Shown here one piece after another: positions 15,420 to 26,316 of a stretch of DNA of 64,000 bases. Under the pieces are notes generated by a model. That model saw only the letters and a list, made by a program, of their open reading frames with translations. It was not told where the DNA came from and did no database searches. This DNA comes from Batkoa obscura (Eukaryota; Entomophthoromycota; Entomophthoromycetes; Entomophthorales; Batkoaceae), in NCBI GenBank assembly GCA_030770535.1, contig JASVEC010000005.1, positions 1-64,000 of the forward strand, read 5' to 3'. Within the stretch, counting starts at the first letter, position 1. Each line of letters opens with the position of its first letter. The position numbers were made by a program, and so were the translations under genes.

Positions 15420-15781
15420 ATAAACAACTTCAAAGCTATTAAATAACTATATAAATATTAGTATAATAATCTAAATCTTATTAAATATTAAATATTATGA
15501 TTTGAAAGTAAAATAAATAAATAAAGAACCTTTTACTTGTTATAAATCCTTAATAATTAATATTATAAACATACTTATTAAAAACTTTACTATTTGATGA
15601 TTTGATTAATAAGTACTTAATTTATTTAGCATCTAATGTCCAATATTCAACATAGGTCCAATATTTTTAATAGGAATTTATTAAAAGCTACAACTTAAAC
15701 TACTTATTATGATATTTTCAACTTCCTTTGCAAAAAAAACATGTTTTGAAATATTTGCAGTTAGTAATATTTCTCCATTAT
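15420..15781. other. Convergent spacer, GLO2 and SmB 3' ends
   Basis: About 360 bp of AT-rich sequence where both genes terminate. AATAAA-like motifs (around 15500-15530) may serve 3' end formation of GLO2. Nothing else was seen. Confidence 0.5.
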
Positions 15782-16716
15782 TTAATTCCTTGGTGGTGGT
15801 CTAAATGGAGGTGGTGGATTAAAACTATAATAATTAAATTAAATAACGATAATTAAAAATGTATTAAAATACCCTTGAGGTGGACCTCCTCTTCCCATTG
15901 GTGGTGGTGGTGGGAATGGCTATAATAATTAATAAAGGTATATTAAAATTTAATATAATTACCATTCCACCTGGTGGTGGGCGCATACCAGGAGGAAGCG
16001 GACCTCCTGGACGGAATCCTCCTGGGCCTGGAGGCATACCTGGTCGATATCCAACTGGAGGCATACCTGGTCTAACACCTGGTGGTGGTGGACGACCATA
16101 AGGTATAGGAGCAGCAGATGCTACAGGCACTTGTCCTGGTCCACGTGGAAGCATCATACCAGGAGCTGGGCCACCAACTCCACGTACTGGTCCAGCCAAA
16201 CCTAAAATATATTAATATTTTATTAAAGATAATATAAAATATGTAATTACCTGCTGGTGCCATTGCAGGTGGGGCTGCAGGGATACCACGTCCTGCTGGA
16301 CGACCAACTCCTGTTCCAGGTGCAAGCTAAATAAAATATTTAGATTTTATCAACTTAACATTAAATTAGTTTTACTTGATTCATACGATTCTTTGAAGGA
16401 TCACTATTTGGTGGAGGTGGTCCATCAACTGAAATTGTTACTATATGTTCTCCTCTAAGAATTACTAATCCAAGTGTACGTTTAAGTTCTACTTGTTCTT
16501 TTCCTTCTTTTGCTTTGGTTTTACGAAATTCTTCACAATCGGCAATTACTAAATTCATATGAGTATCGAAAGCCATCATTTGTCCTGTAAATACTCTTTT
16601 ATCGATTAAAGTTACTCTTAATCGATAGTTGAGTAAGTTGATCAACTTATTGTTTTTACTCAAAGACTAAAAAAATGTTATAAACTTAGATTAGATGTAA
16701 TTAATAAAATTACCAT
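15782..16716 (-). CDS. SMB1: Sm core protein B (snRNP-B/B')
   Basis: SmB is one of the seven Sm proteins that ring the U1, U2, U4 and U5 snRNAs. The Sm1 block is [20 protein letters not shown]...[16 protein letters not shown] and the Sm2 block [21 protein letters not shown] Pro/Gly-rich tail follows ([20 protein letters not shown], then [10 protein letters not shown]), typical of SmB in animals and fungi. The last exons end PFRPPPRN. An oddity is the start: the only suitable ATG (16714-16716) is immediately followed by GTAATT and an intron, and coding resumes at TCTTTGAGTAAAAAC (S-L-S-K-N-N), so the first coding exon is just the ATG. There are four further introns. Convergent with GLO2. Confidence 0.93.
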
Positions 16717-17322
16717 TTTGAGTTGTTAAATAATAAGAACTAAAAAAAGATTATTAAATAATGGTATTTGTTATATAAACTATTTTACTTTGATTTTCGT
16801 AGTAAAACAAACTTAAATTTTGAGCGTTTATTTTGAAAATTGCAAAGTTCAACCATCAATTTTAAAGGGATTGCTAGCTATGGGATCCCAACTTTCATGT
16901 GCTAATACGAGAATTTCCAAGGATTTTAATAACACGAAATAAGCAACAAAAAAACATGATGTAACTAAATAGTAGTCACACAATACGCTTGAAATCATTA
17001 TATTTCTATGCTTTAAATGTTCGTATTGGATGCTCAAATACAATATGGTACTTGGTATTTAGTAACTGTCACTTAAGCAGTGATAAATTCAAACTTATTA
17101 CTTAAATACTCAAACTCAAACTTTGTTTTTACATCTAGTTGAGAAAATGTTTATTAAACATCATAATTTCAACAAAGTAGGCTCGTTATTCATATGATAG
17201 TTAACTCAAAGAGAGTATATGAATGTTAAATAAAATTTTATCTAAGCGATGTGTAAAATTCTTAGTTGTGAACTACTATTTTAATAGTTAAAAAATGAGA
17301 TAAATAACAAAATGAAAATGCT
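16717..17322. other. Intergenic spacer between SmB and MUTYH
   Basis: About 600 bp lying upstream of the minus-strand SmB gene and downstream of minus-strand MUTYH. A 64-codon open frame at 16849-17043 has no start context or family resemblance and is not called. No RNA gene was seen. Confidence 0.5.
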
Positions 17323-19186
17323 TTATTGTTTTTCAAAATCCGTTTTCTTCCAAACTTTGCTAAATGCAGTTGGCAAGGATACAATATTCGGATGGTCTAC
17401 CCATTTCATTTTATCTTCGTTAACCCCACTTTCTACTTCATCTATAGTAATTGAATAGACATGATATATTTGATTTATGTGACTAAATATATGTGATACG
17501 GGTCCATGATACTTTATTTTATCATAAAGATCATCCATCGATTGGTTTCGAATAAATTTATTATAAAGAATTTCCAGCTCTCTATTATGTTTAAAATCAA
17601 GATCACCTTTAGGATCTTTTTTCGTTCTCGACTGCCCTTTTTTACTTACTTTATTAGTCGTCTCTTTTGTACTAACATCAATATATGGGAACGCCCACAT
17701 ACCAGCTAATAGGCCTAAAATAATTAATATGATTACTCTAGTTAAAATAAACAAATTACCTTTATCCGGTCTTTTGATCATTAGAAAATTACTTTTGTTA
17801 CCTTTATCTATTTTTTTAATAACCAAAACTATACACTCTGATCTATCGTTAATTATTTGCACCAATGATATGTAAATAATTTTACCTTCATCTCTTTTCT
17901 TTTTATTCGGGGATTTATATGGATATCTTGTTACTGGAAAAAGTGTTATCCCTTTCTCTTCATTTGGTATTTCAGTACACCTATTACACTCTGCATAAAA
18001 AGATTAAATAAAAATTATCCTCGTTAGTAATATAGATAATATACCTCTATATGAAGGGTTGTCATATAGTTTTTCCAAATCTTCTAAATCTAATAGATCC
18101 GGTAATTCTATTTGGCTCTAAAAAATTATGAGTCACGTTAATTGCTTATAACATTGTTTAACTTACCTCTAAATATGCTTTACATATTGGTTTATTTCCA
18201 TCTTTTCCAGAAAATGGACAAATATTACATTTGGGATTTGTAGATGTACATATTGAAGATCCAAAGTCCATATATGCTTGATTAAAATCACCAGGCCTCT
18301 CTTTATTCAAAAGTTCTTTAGCCTTTTCCCATAAAATAGCTACAGTTGATTGAGCTCTTATATCTCCTGAAATAGCATAGATGCGAGTTATTACTCTCAT
18401 TATATTACCATCTACTGTTTCACAAGGCAAACCAAAAGCAATACTAGCAATAGCGCCTGCGGTATAAGGACCAACACCCGGAAGTGAAAGCAAATCATTT
18501 AAATTGTTTGGAATTTTACCATTAAATTTATCAACTACTAATTTTGCACCATCATGTAACCTTTTTGCTCTTTGGTAATAACCTAGACCTGCCCATGTTA
18601 TATTAACTTTCTCAATATCTGCTAAAGCTAATGACTCAATAGTTGGAAATAACTTCATCCATTTTATAAAATATTCTTTAACTGTTTCAACTTGTGTTTG
18701 CTGTAACATAATTTCACTAACCCATACCTTATATGCATTTAAATTTTTTAATTCATCTGTTGTATCATTTTCCAAATTGACTCTCCAAGGTAATATCCGT
18801 TTATTTTCATCAAACCAGTTTAATAATTTAATTTTGAATTCATTTATTTGTTCTTTCTCAAGCTTATGGTAGTTTTGGTCATGATATACTGAAAATGAAT
18901 CTCTGCTTAATTTATTAATAATATCATCATATTTTGTTTTACTAATATTACTCTTTTTTATAATTTTAAAATGAGATAAAATTGTATTGCTTTTTAAACT
19001 TCTTTTAAATTTATAGCCATTATTACTTTTTTTGTTGTTGTCTATCTTATTATTGTCTATTTTATCATCATTATTTTCGCTATCTTTAATAATATCACTT
19101 TCTTTCTCTTTTTTTACAATAAAATTATTGAGATTATTGTCTTGATTTTTATCTATTTCTTTTTCAACTTTGACTTTCAACTGCAT
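17323..19186 (-). CDS. MUTYH: Adenine DNA glycosylase (MutY homologue)
   Basis: Removes adenine mispaired with 8-oxoguanine in nuclear/mitochondrial base-excision repair. The first exon (18167-19186) encodes 340 residues: a Lys/Asn/Asp-rich low-complexity leader of about 110, then the catalytic domain with PWRVNLEND, VSEIMLQQTQVETV, WAGLGYYQRAKRLH, the helix-hairpin-helix LPGVGPYTAGAIASIAFG, and AYMDFGSSIC holding the catalytic Asp. The iron-sulfur cysteines follow as C-x6-C-x2-C-x11-C; the usual last spacing is x5, so the loop appears enlarged by six residues. Further exons give the linker and a C-terminal NUDIX-like domain (LLAGMWAFPYI). It stands head-to-head with ROGDI, 48 bp between start codons. 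Confidence 0.93.
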
Positions 19187-19234
19187 TTAAATTACAAAAA
19201 ACTTAATTTTGATTTATTTATTTTCTTTTTTAAA
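19187..19234. promoter_or_regulatory. 48-bp bidirectional start region of MUTYH and ROGDI
   Basis: Only 48 bp, almost entirely A/T, separate the two divergent ATGs, so both 5' UTRs and the core promoters must be extremely short or overlap the opposite gene. This is inferred from spacing; no specific factor site is recognisable. Confidence 0.5.
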
Positions 19235-20414
19235 ATGATCAAATCCAACTTAAAACTTTTACAGTATGAGAAGGAACAAATGGTATTTTATATATTAAAA
19301 GTATTCAAATAAGTTTAAAAACAAAAAGGAGAGAGAGCTTGATCTCTTATTAAATAATGAATTCCCTTCCATGATAAATGCAATAAAGCAAGAACTAAAC
19401 AATATCTTTTCCGAAAATTATTTTAACATAAGTATGATTTTATTTTTGAGCATTTTATGATTTAATAATCAATATCAAGCAGATAACTATACTTCAAAGC
19501 CAATTGAACTAGTCATTTCTGATGAGTAAGAAACTAAACAAAGCTTAAAATATATATTAATATCACTTATTTAGAAATCCAAATATTAAAGGAAGTCTTT
19601 TAATTACTGAGGACAATATTATTAAAATGGTAATTTGTTACTACTTTTATAATAAAATTTAATAATGTTTAAAATAAATAGGATTTAATAGCACAGATGG
19701 CATTGTTTAACAATAAACATTTATTTCAAATAAAATTAACTAAAAATAAATTTTATCACTTAGAACAAGTAATGTTTTATACGATATTGTTATAGATGAA
19801 TTTATTAATCAATTGTTTTAGATTGCTAGATTAAAGTTTTATTTAGAGTCTTTATTAGATGAAATTGCACTCATTAGTAAGAAGCATACAAAACAAGAAA
19901 TATTTAATGTAACTATTTTATTCATATTTGATTTATTAACTTATTTTAAAGACAATTCAAAATATGCTTTATGTATTTGATAAATCTATCCTTTGTTTTA
20001 ATAAACCAGATCTCAGTACATTATTTCCGGAGAAATTAACTGAAAACAATGTACTATATTATTGATATCATTTAATAAGTATTAATTTTTAATTAGATAA
20101 TCACACCTTCATTGCCAAATGATTTAATAATTCAATTTCATATTAAAGGAGAATGTATAAATATTGATTTTATTAATTATTTGCCTGTAATAGCATCTAG
20201 AAAAGGGAAGAAAAAGACTGTGTAATAGTTTACTATAATTTATATATTATTCAATTAAATATTGTCTTTTAGTATTGTAAATCAAAGAGAATATGAGATA
20301 AATGATTATCTTAATTTAACAATCCCTCACCCTGGGTTATCTTATTTATTGAAATTTTTAGAAAAAGTTCGTTTAGAATTACTAACTTTTATAAGTCATT
20401 TAGAGTCCTTTTAA
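19235..20414 (+). CDS. RAV2: ROGDI/Rav2 family protein (V-ATPase assembly, RAVE complex)
   Basis: Rav2/ROGDI is the regulatory partner in the RAVE/rabconnectin complex that reassembles V1 onto Vo of the vacuolar ATPase. Nine short exons join in frame to about 263 residues, close to human ROGDI (287). Recognisable parts are the N-terminal ERELDLLLNNEFPSMINAIK, the core PNIKGSLLITEDNIIKMDLI, the helical KFYLESLLDEIALISKK, and the beta strand region ITPSLPNDLIIQFHIKGECI, matching the APALPSDLLVNVYI block of the animal protein. The C-terminus NLTIPHPGLSYLLKFLEKV...FISHLESF corresponds to the terminal helices. Every exon is short, so the gene is easily missed. No membrane segment. Divergent from MUTYH. 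Confidence 0.82.
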
Positions 20415-21704
20415 TTATTATAAACATAGTTTATCAATTTTTATATGAAATAAATAAACTATTACTTTTATAATTTGATTATTCATAATATCTTGTTAAT
20501 TGGTTTTATTAAAATAACAAATTTTATGTCAATTAACTATAATAGGAAGGAGTCATATTAATCAGATGCATTTATATCGCACCCAATGCTTTTTATATCA
20601 TTTTTATAAGCAAATTCATTCATATTAAAATTTATACTATACTAGAAACGCTATGTTATCAATGTTTTTTTATAAGATAATAGCTTGCTATAACTATAAC
20701 GTAATCTATGTTCTGATAAAAAATGAAGAATAGAATATAGATATAAGCAAATTGAATTCATAAAGATAAAATTTTTGTGATCTCAGTTCTAACAGTTTAA
20801 AAGTATTATAATTCTTTCATCTTATTCTTTGTTCCTTTTAATTATACTATTTAAAGGAATGAAACATAAAAAACTTTATTATCAGATAACTTTAATCTCT
20901 ACAACAAAGGCGCGAAATTTTCAAAACTATTAAAATGTCTAGTTTTTATAAATGTATTATATAATTATTTAATTTTTATTTTCTTTAATTTAAAATTATA
21001 TATATTTGATTAAACCTTAAAGTAAAACATTATAAAATCAGGGGATTAAAATTGACACAAATCACTTTAAGGTTTCACTATTTATTGAATTATGAATAAT
21101 ATGAATGCAGACATAAGTAATTTAAGAATTTTCGTTTCTTTAAATAACTATTTTACTTCAAATATATACTTATGTTTTGATAGCTTAAATCAGATGTTAT
21201 CTATCTTTTAAAGATGTAAAGTTGTACCATATTCAATATTAGTCATGCTGGGTAATAAATTCATTTTCTGATCATCTGAATTAAGGTAAAGTTCCACTTT
21301 AAGAATATGCCTAAAACGAAATTTACCACCAAAAAATATAAAATAAAGGCATAATATTCACTATTAAAGAATATTATGCTAATTGAATATACTCAAACTA
21401 TCAATAAAATTATCTTATTATTATGTTATATACATAAATATATAATAATTAATTATAATAATTAAGATATTTTGTTTTTTATATATAAATAGATTAGGTT
21501 AGTATAGAACCTTTATTGAAATTAATGTCCTTAATTTAAGGTGGATTTCAGATAATGAACATAACCTGATTAAATTATTAGATAAACCATATGATCATGA
21601 AAATTGAATATTAATAGAATCAATAAAGTGAAATAAAAATAGTATAAAAAACAGCATAAATTAATTTAAATAATTTTTATTGTTTTTTATTTCAATTTAG
21701 TGTT
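20415..21704. other. Long AT-rich intergenic region upstream of the antiporter
   Basis: About 1.3 kb without convincing coding sequence, RNA gene or repeat. The last 30 bp before 21705 are T-rich (TTTTTATTGTTTTTTATTTC), a pyrimidine tract often seen before fungal transcription starts. Confidence 0.5.
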
Positions 21705-23904
21705 ATGAGACTATTACACTACAAATCTTTTATATTAAATATACTGCTGTCAGTATTTCTATTATTTTCAACTACTAATGCACAAGACGAGTCTACATCT
21801 CCAATAACATTAGGGGATGTTACGTTTCCTAAAGTTGTCCTATATGGCTTCAAAATGTCACTCTCATTCAATTTAATATATTCCAAAGGTAATTTCATTC
21901 TAATTCATTAATAACTAAAAACTTATTCTTTTAATAGCTACTACCAGTAACTTAACTTATATTGTCAAAGTTGGCGAAGAAGGTAGCGAAAAAGAAGTAG
22001 GTTCTGGTAAACTTAGCATAGATGATGGTAATGAGCTATCTTTATCAGCTTCACTTCCTCAAGGTTTTATGGCTTCTACTTATTCAATTTCTGATATTGA
22101 TATTCCTTCCGCTGTTGCACGTAGAGTAGTACTCTCTGTTTCAGCAGATGATAAAGAAATTGGAACTAATTCTGGAACCGTCCATGGTATGCCCGGTGGT
22201 GTTACTTTAATTCCTATCATCATTTTATTAGCAGTAGCATTATTTTCTTCTCAAGCACTTTTTGCTTTAATGTTAGGTTTATTCCTTTCTTCAATGTTCA
22301 TCAATGGTTTTAACCCAGTTAACGGATTTTTACGTATGTTGGATCACTATACTGTACAGGCTGTAGCTAACCCCGATAACGTTAAAATTATATTATTCAC
22401 ATTTTACCTTTCTGGTTTGATCGCTTTAATTCAAAAGTCAGGGGGTGCCCACGGTATGGCAAACAGTGTAACAAGGTTAGCAACTAACCGCTGGAGAGGT
22501 CAATGGGCAACGTTCATAGTAGGAATCTTGATCTTTTTTGATGATTTTGCTTCTTGTTTGATTGTTGGTTCAAATATGCAACCTGTCACAGATACTTTAT
22601 TCTTATCAAGAGAAAAGTTAGCCTTCTTAGTTCATGCAACTTCTTCCCCACCAGCTTCAATTGCTCCTATCTCTTCCTGGATTGGTTTTGAAATTGGGTT
22701 GATTAAAGCTCAATTTACTCTTTTAAAAATCGATAAAGAGCCTTTCTTAATCTTCTTGGAAACTATTCAATCTCGTTTCTATCCTCTTTATATGTTGTTG
22801 TTCATTATAATTATTTTGGTTTTGAAGCGCGATTTTGGTCCAATGTTAGTTGCTGAACGTAGAGCTTTCTTTGGAAAACGTTTAATTAAAGACAATACCG
22901 TTTTGATTGGTGATGTGAATGACACTGATCCACTTAAACCAAGTGATCAAACCCCACGTCGTTGGATTAACGCTGTTATTCCTATTATTGTAGTTGTAGT
23001 TGTTACTGTTGTTGCTCTTTTCATGAGTGGTTATTATAAACAAATGAAAGAAGAGGTACCTGATTTATCTGCCACAGGTTTAGCAGGCTCTGGTGATCCT
23101 TATGGTTCCTTATTATACTCTTCTTTCCTTGCTTGTATCATTGCTATGATATTATACCGTATTCAAAATATTATGTCTTTCCAACTTTCTATTGCTATCT
23201 TCTTACATGGTATCAAAGATATCGTTGAGCCTTTACTTATTTTGATATTAGCATGGAGTATTGGTATTGCTTTCGCCGACCTTGGTGCTGCTACCTTTAT
23301 TGTGTCTTCTCTTTCTACTACTCTTGATCCTCACGCCGTACCTGTATTAGTTTTTATTATTTCATGTATTATTTCATTTACCACGGGTACTTCTTGGGGT
23401 ACTATGACTATCATGTTTCCTTTAGTTATTCCTTTAGTACATGCCTCAGCTAAAGATGATCATGATTTATTGGTACATTGTATCTCGTCTATTTTAACTG
23501 GTGCTATCTTTGGTGATCAATGTTCTCCAATTTCAGGTACTTCTATCCTTTCCGCCCTTTCATCTAAATGTCCAGTACGTGATCACGTTACTACTCAATT
23601 ACCTTATGCTTTATTAGTGGCACTTACTTCCGTTATCTTTGGCTACCTTCCTGTTGGTTTCAATGCTTACCCTGCTTGGGCTGGACTTTTAATTGGTATA
23701 GTGTTTATGACACTTGTTGTCCTATTAATTGGCACTAAGACGGAATCACATGACATCTCAAGATGGGATTGGTTAATGACTAAATTTGGTAGAGAACCAA
23801 ACGTTGAAAATTACTTTGATGAATCAGAGCCTTCAACTTCAGAAAAGAAAGAACAACCTGATGAGTTTGATTTAGAGACTAATGCTCACCGTGCTTCTAA
23901 TTAA
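21705..23904 (+). CDS. NhaC-family Na+/H+ antiporter with a secreted N-terminal domain
   Basis: Two exons (21705-21888 and 21938-23904) join to 716 residues. Residues 1-26 are a signal peptide (LLSVFLLFSTTNAQ), then an approximately 110-residue beta-rich extracytoplasmic domain with no recognised motif. The rest is a polytopic transporter with about 11 hydrophobic segments and the features of the NhaC/ion-transporter superfamily: ILIFFDDFASCLIVGSNMQP with paired Asp in the membrane, HATSSPPASIAPISSW, SFTTGTSWGTMTIMFPL, and IFGDQCSPISGTSIL. The C-terminus is hydrophilic and acidic. It probably exchanges Na+ (or another monovalent ion) for protons at the plasma or an endomembrane; substrate is inferred from the family. 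NhaC-type carriers are mainly bacterial and patchy in eukaryotes, so old transfer is possible. Confidence 0.85.
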
Positions 23905-24368
23905 ATAATAACTTAAAATAAATAATACATTATTCTTTAATTTTATACTAATATTAAGATATAAACCAATTAAATTTTAAATTTAACTTTTATTATCAAA
24001 TATATAAATTATATTATTAAATATTTATATTTATCAAATTATATTCATTGAACAAATAATAAATAATAATCAAAGCTTTTACATGGAACAAAAGGTGACA
24101 GGAGTCCAATTTTAAATAGGTTAAAATAATTTTTATAAATATACATTTAATTTTATAACTTTAATTACAAAGTTACTTCTAAATATTGTATATCATACCT
24201 CATATTGTTACTAATATTATTTTAACATCATCTCATTTACAAATGTCTTTAATTTTTTAAAAGAATTAAGTTTTTACATAAAATTTTTGCAAATAAATAC
24301 TTTACTAGCTTCGAAAAATAAAATAAATCAAAAAGCAGAAATATAATAATCAAGTTATAACTTAATCA
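23905..24368. other. Convergent AT-rich spacer
   Basis: About 460 bp between the 3' ends of the antiporter and the coiled-coil gene. AT-rich, with no gene, RNA or repeat recognised. Confidence 0.5.
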
Positions 24369-25637
24369 TTAAAACATTTGACGAATAAAAGGGAAAATAT
24401 AATTATAGGCAAATGGTATAAGAGCTACCCCAGAGGCTGTTAAAGCAATCTTTGAAGAGTTAAAACCTCCATTAATAGGCCCTTCAACGGTTACTTTGCT
24501 TTTAGATGATCCCTTGACAGACTCATTAGACTCATCTATTTCAGTTGCGGCTTTTGATTGAGTCAATGCCCCGGACTTACGTTTTTGTCCAGTTACTTTA
24601 TCATAAACTTCTTGGTTCTTTTGAGTTACATCTGATATTTGTCTCAATTTAATGCCTTTAGAATGATCGTTTTTAGTTCCCAAACGATTCAAAAATCGAT
24701 TACGCTTTTGACTTTTATGAATTACACGGTCTCTTCTTGATCTAAGGCATTCCAAAGATTCCTTTGATTTGTCTTTTACCTTATCAACTATATCGTTTAA
24801 GTTATCTTCTAACTCATCTTTAAGCATAACTTCAAAATTATCCGAAATACCAATTAGTTCTCTTTCTAACCTATCAAACGATTGTAATTCTCGACGATAG
24901 TTTCTTCTACATAAATCTAATCTACGACGTGACATGTGTAAAGATTTAGAGATACCATCATAAAAATCTTTAAGCTCATAGCACTTTTCAAGTGCCTTTT
25001 TGATTTTTTCTTCCCGTGTTTCATTTTTGTCGCCTTCAATTGACTTACCGATTGCATTGATCGCATCATAAAGGACGCCATAATTAATTTTTTTACCTTT
25101 TAATATGGTTTTTACCTTTAAATTTGGGTTAGATCTCTGGTTATTAGAATCAGTATTTACAATACTTTCTTGACGATTTGACTCGGGTCCCATAGCGCTC
25201 TCTCGGTTATTCAAAGTTAAATCGCCATTTGAACTTTGTTCACCATCTGAATTTGAATCAATGCTATGAATTTCCTTTTCTAAGGGTTGGTTGCTGTTTT
25301 GAGTTTCCCCGTCTTGACTATTAATATCTATAGATCTAGAAGCTGAAATAGTTGGCCCTACATTATTATCCAATGAGTTGCTTAAAAACGGGTTTGGGTA
25401 TTTAAACTTTAAAAACGGGTTTATTTCATCTTCAAGGCCTTCCCTTTCAGAACGGGACTCAATTAATTTTTGATACGATCTTACTGCTTCATCAAACTTG
25501 GTATGTAATTGCTCTGATAGGATGGTTTTACGATGGATTTCCATATCAATTTCGCCCTTGATCTTTTCAAAGTGGGTGCGTTTTTCTTCACGCATGGAAT
25601 CTATCTTTTTACGTATACTCTCTGATAAACTTGACAT
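24369..25637 (-). CDS. Tail-anchored coiled-coil protein of unknown function
   Basis: A single-exon frame of 422 codons with a clear ATG and good codon use. I do not recognise the family. Residues 1-75 are a charged coiled coil (IRKKIDSMREEKRTHFEKIK), 75-165 a Ser/Asn/Gln-rich linker, 180-310 a second Lys/Glu/Arg-rich helical region (RRRLDLCRRNYRRELQSFDR), then a basic region rich in Lys and Ser. The last 25 residues contain one hydrophobic stretch (IALTASGVALIPFAYNYIF) ending FIRQMF, giving a C-terminal tail anchor with no signal peptide. This layout suggests a cytosolic protein fixed on ER, mitochondrial outer membrane or vesicles, perhaps a tether or scaffold; that is inference. Divergent from TEN1. 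Confidence 0.75.
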   Translation of the reverse strand: MSSLSESIRKKIDSMREEKRTHFEKIKGEIDMEIHRKTILSEQLHTKFDEAVRSYQKLIESRSEREGLEDEINPFLKFKYPNPFLSNSLDNNVGPTISASRSIDINSQDGETQNSNQPLEKEIHSIDSNSDGEQSSNGDLTLNNRESAMGPESNRQESIVNTDSNNQRSNPNLKVKTILKGKKINYGVLYDAINAIGKSIEGDKNETREEKIKKALEKCYELKDFYDGISKSLHMSRRRLDLCRRNYRRELQSFDRLERELIGISDNFEVMLKDELEDNLNDIVDKVKDKSKESLECLRSRRDRVIHKSQKRNRFLNRLGTKNDHSKGIKLRQISDVTQKNQEVYDKVTGQKRKSGALTQSKAATEIDESNESVKGSSKSKVTVEGPINGGFNSSKIALTASGVALIPFAYNYIFPFIRQMF

Positions 25638-25815
25638 TTTAGAATAGAAAAATTAAAATTCACAAACAACCAAAATAAATGACGAATTGCGCAGACATAA
25701 TATTGACCAATCATGTTTGTTATATTTATCACATATCCCTGATAAAATGATCAATTAGTTGTCGAATCATTATCATATAACTTCTACTTTTATTACAATA
25801 ATTTGCTATTATTAT
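25638..25815. promoter_or_regulatory. 178-bp divergent promoter region, coiled-coil gene / TEN1
   Basis: The two genes start back to back with 178 bp between their ATGs. The segment includes an ATTGACCAATCATG stretch with a forward CCAAT box at about 25705, a plausible binding site for the CCAAT-binding complex. Its role is inferred. Confidence 0.4.
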
Positions 25816-26316
25816 ATGAATGAAGGATATCGATATTATCCATCAAGTAACTTAAAGTTATTGATAAAAGAATGTAAACAAAATGGACTAAGTAAAAAAT
25901 TAAAAATACTCGCGAGGTAATTTCTATTCATATTTAATTATAAACTTAATGATAGTTAGGTTATATAAATATGATTTAACACAAAACTTAGCTTGGTTTG
26001 AGCTTGAAAACTATTTACTGGTAGTAGATATTACCCTTTCACTACCATTTAAATTTGTAGCTAATAGAATGTATTTTGTTTTTTGTGAAATAGTATGATT
26101 AGTATTTATATTTTTTAATAATAATAACTATATAAATAGGATTTAGATACTAATGAAGATGCTTTGAAATTAATTCAAGAAGTTTCAGATGGTCATATAC
26201 CATTAAATATTATGCTAAGTTCAAGGATACTTATTGATGCGGATGGTTTAGATGTAAACTTATTTTACAAATTAATGTATATAAAACATAATATAATCAA
26301 AAATTATATGGAATAA
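25816..26316 (+). CDS. TEN1: TEN1-like subunit of the CST telomere-capping complex
   Basis: Three exons (25816-25916, 25960-26092, 26140-26316) join in frame to 136 residues, the normal size for TEN1 (human 123). TEN1 is a single OB-fold protein that binds STN1 in the CTC1/Cdc13-STN1-TEN1 complex, protecting telomere ends and recruiting DNA polymerase alpha. The frame begins MNEGYRYYPSS, like the G-x-Y-x-L/P start of TEN1, continues KILARLYKYDLTQN (human RTFGRLCLYDMIQS), then LLVVDITLSLPFKFVANRMY and YFVFCEI (human VLVCTKLVEPFHAQVGSLYIVLGEL), and ends with SRILIDADGLDVNLFYKLM (human ARVLTCVEGMNLPLLEQAI). These aligned blocks in the same order are the evidence. The protein is short and the family diverges fast, so a profile search would be needed to settle it. 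Confidence 0.72.

Noticed and set aside
16849-17043. 64-codon hydrophobic minus-strand frame
   Set aside because: No conserved motif and no supportive context; AT-rich intergenic noise.
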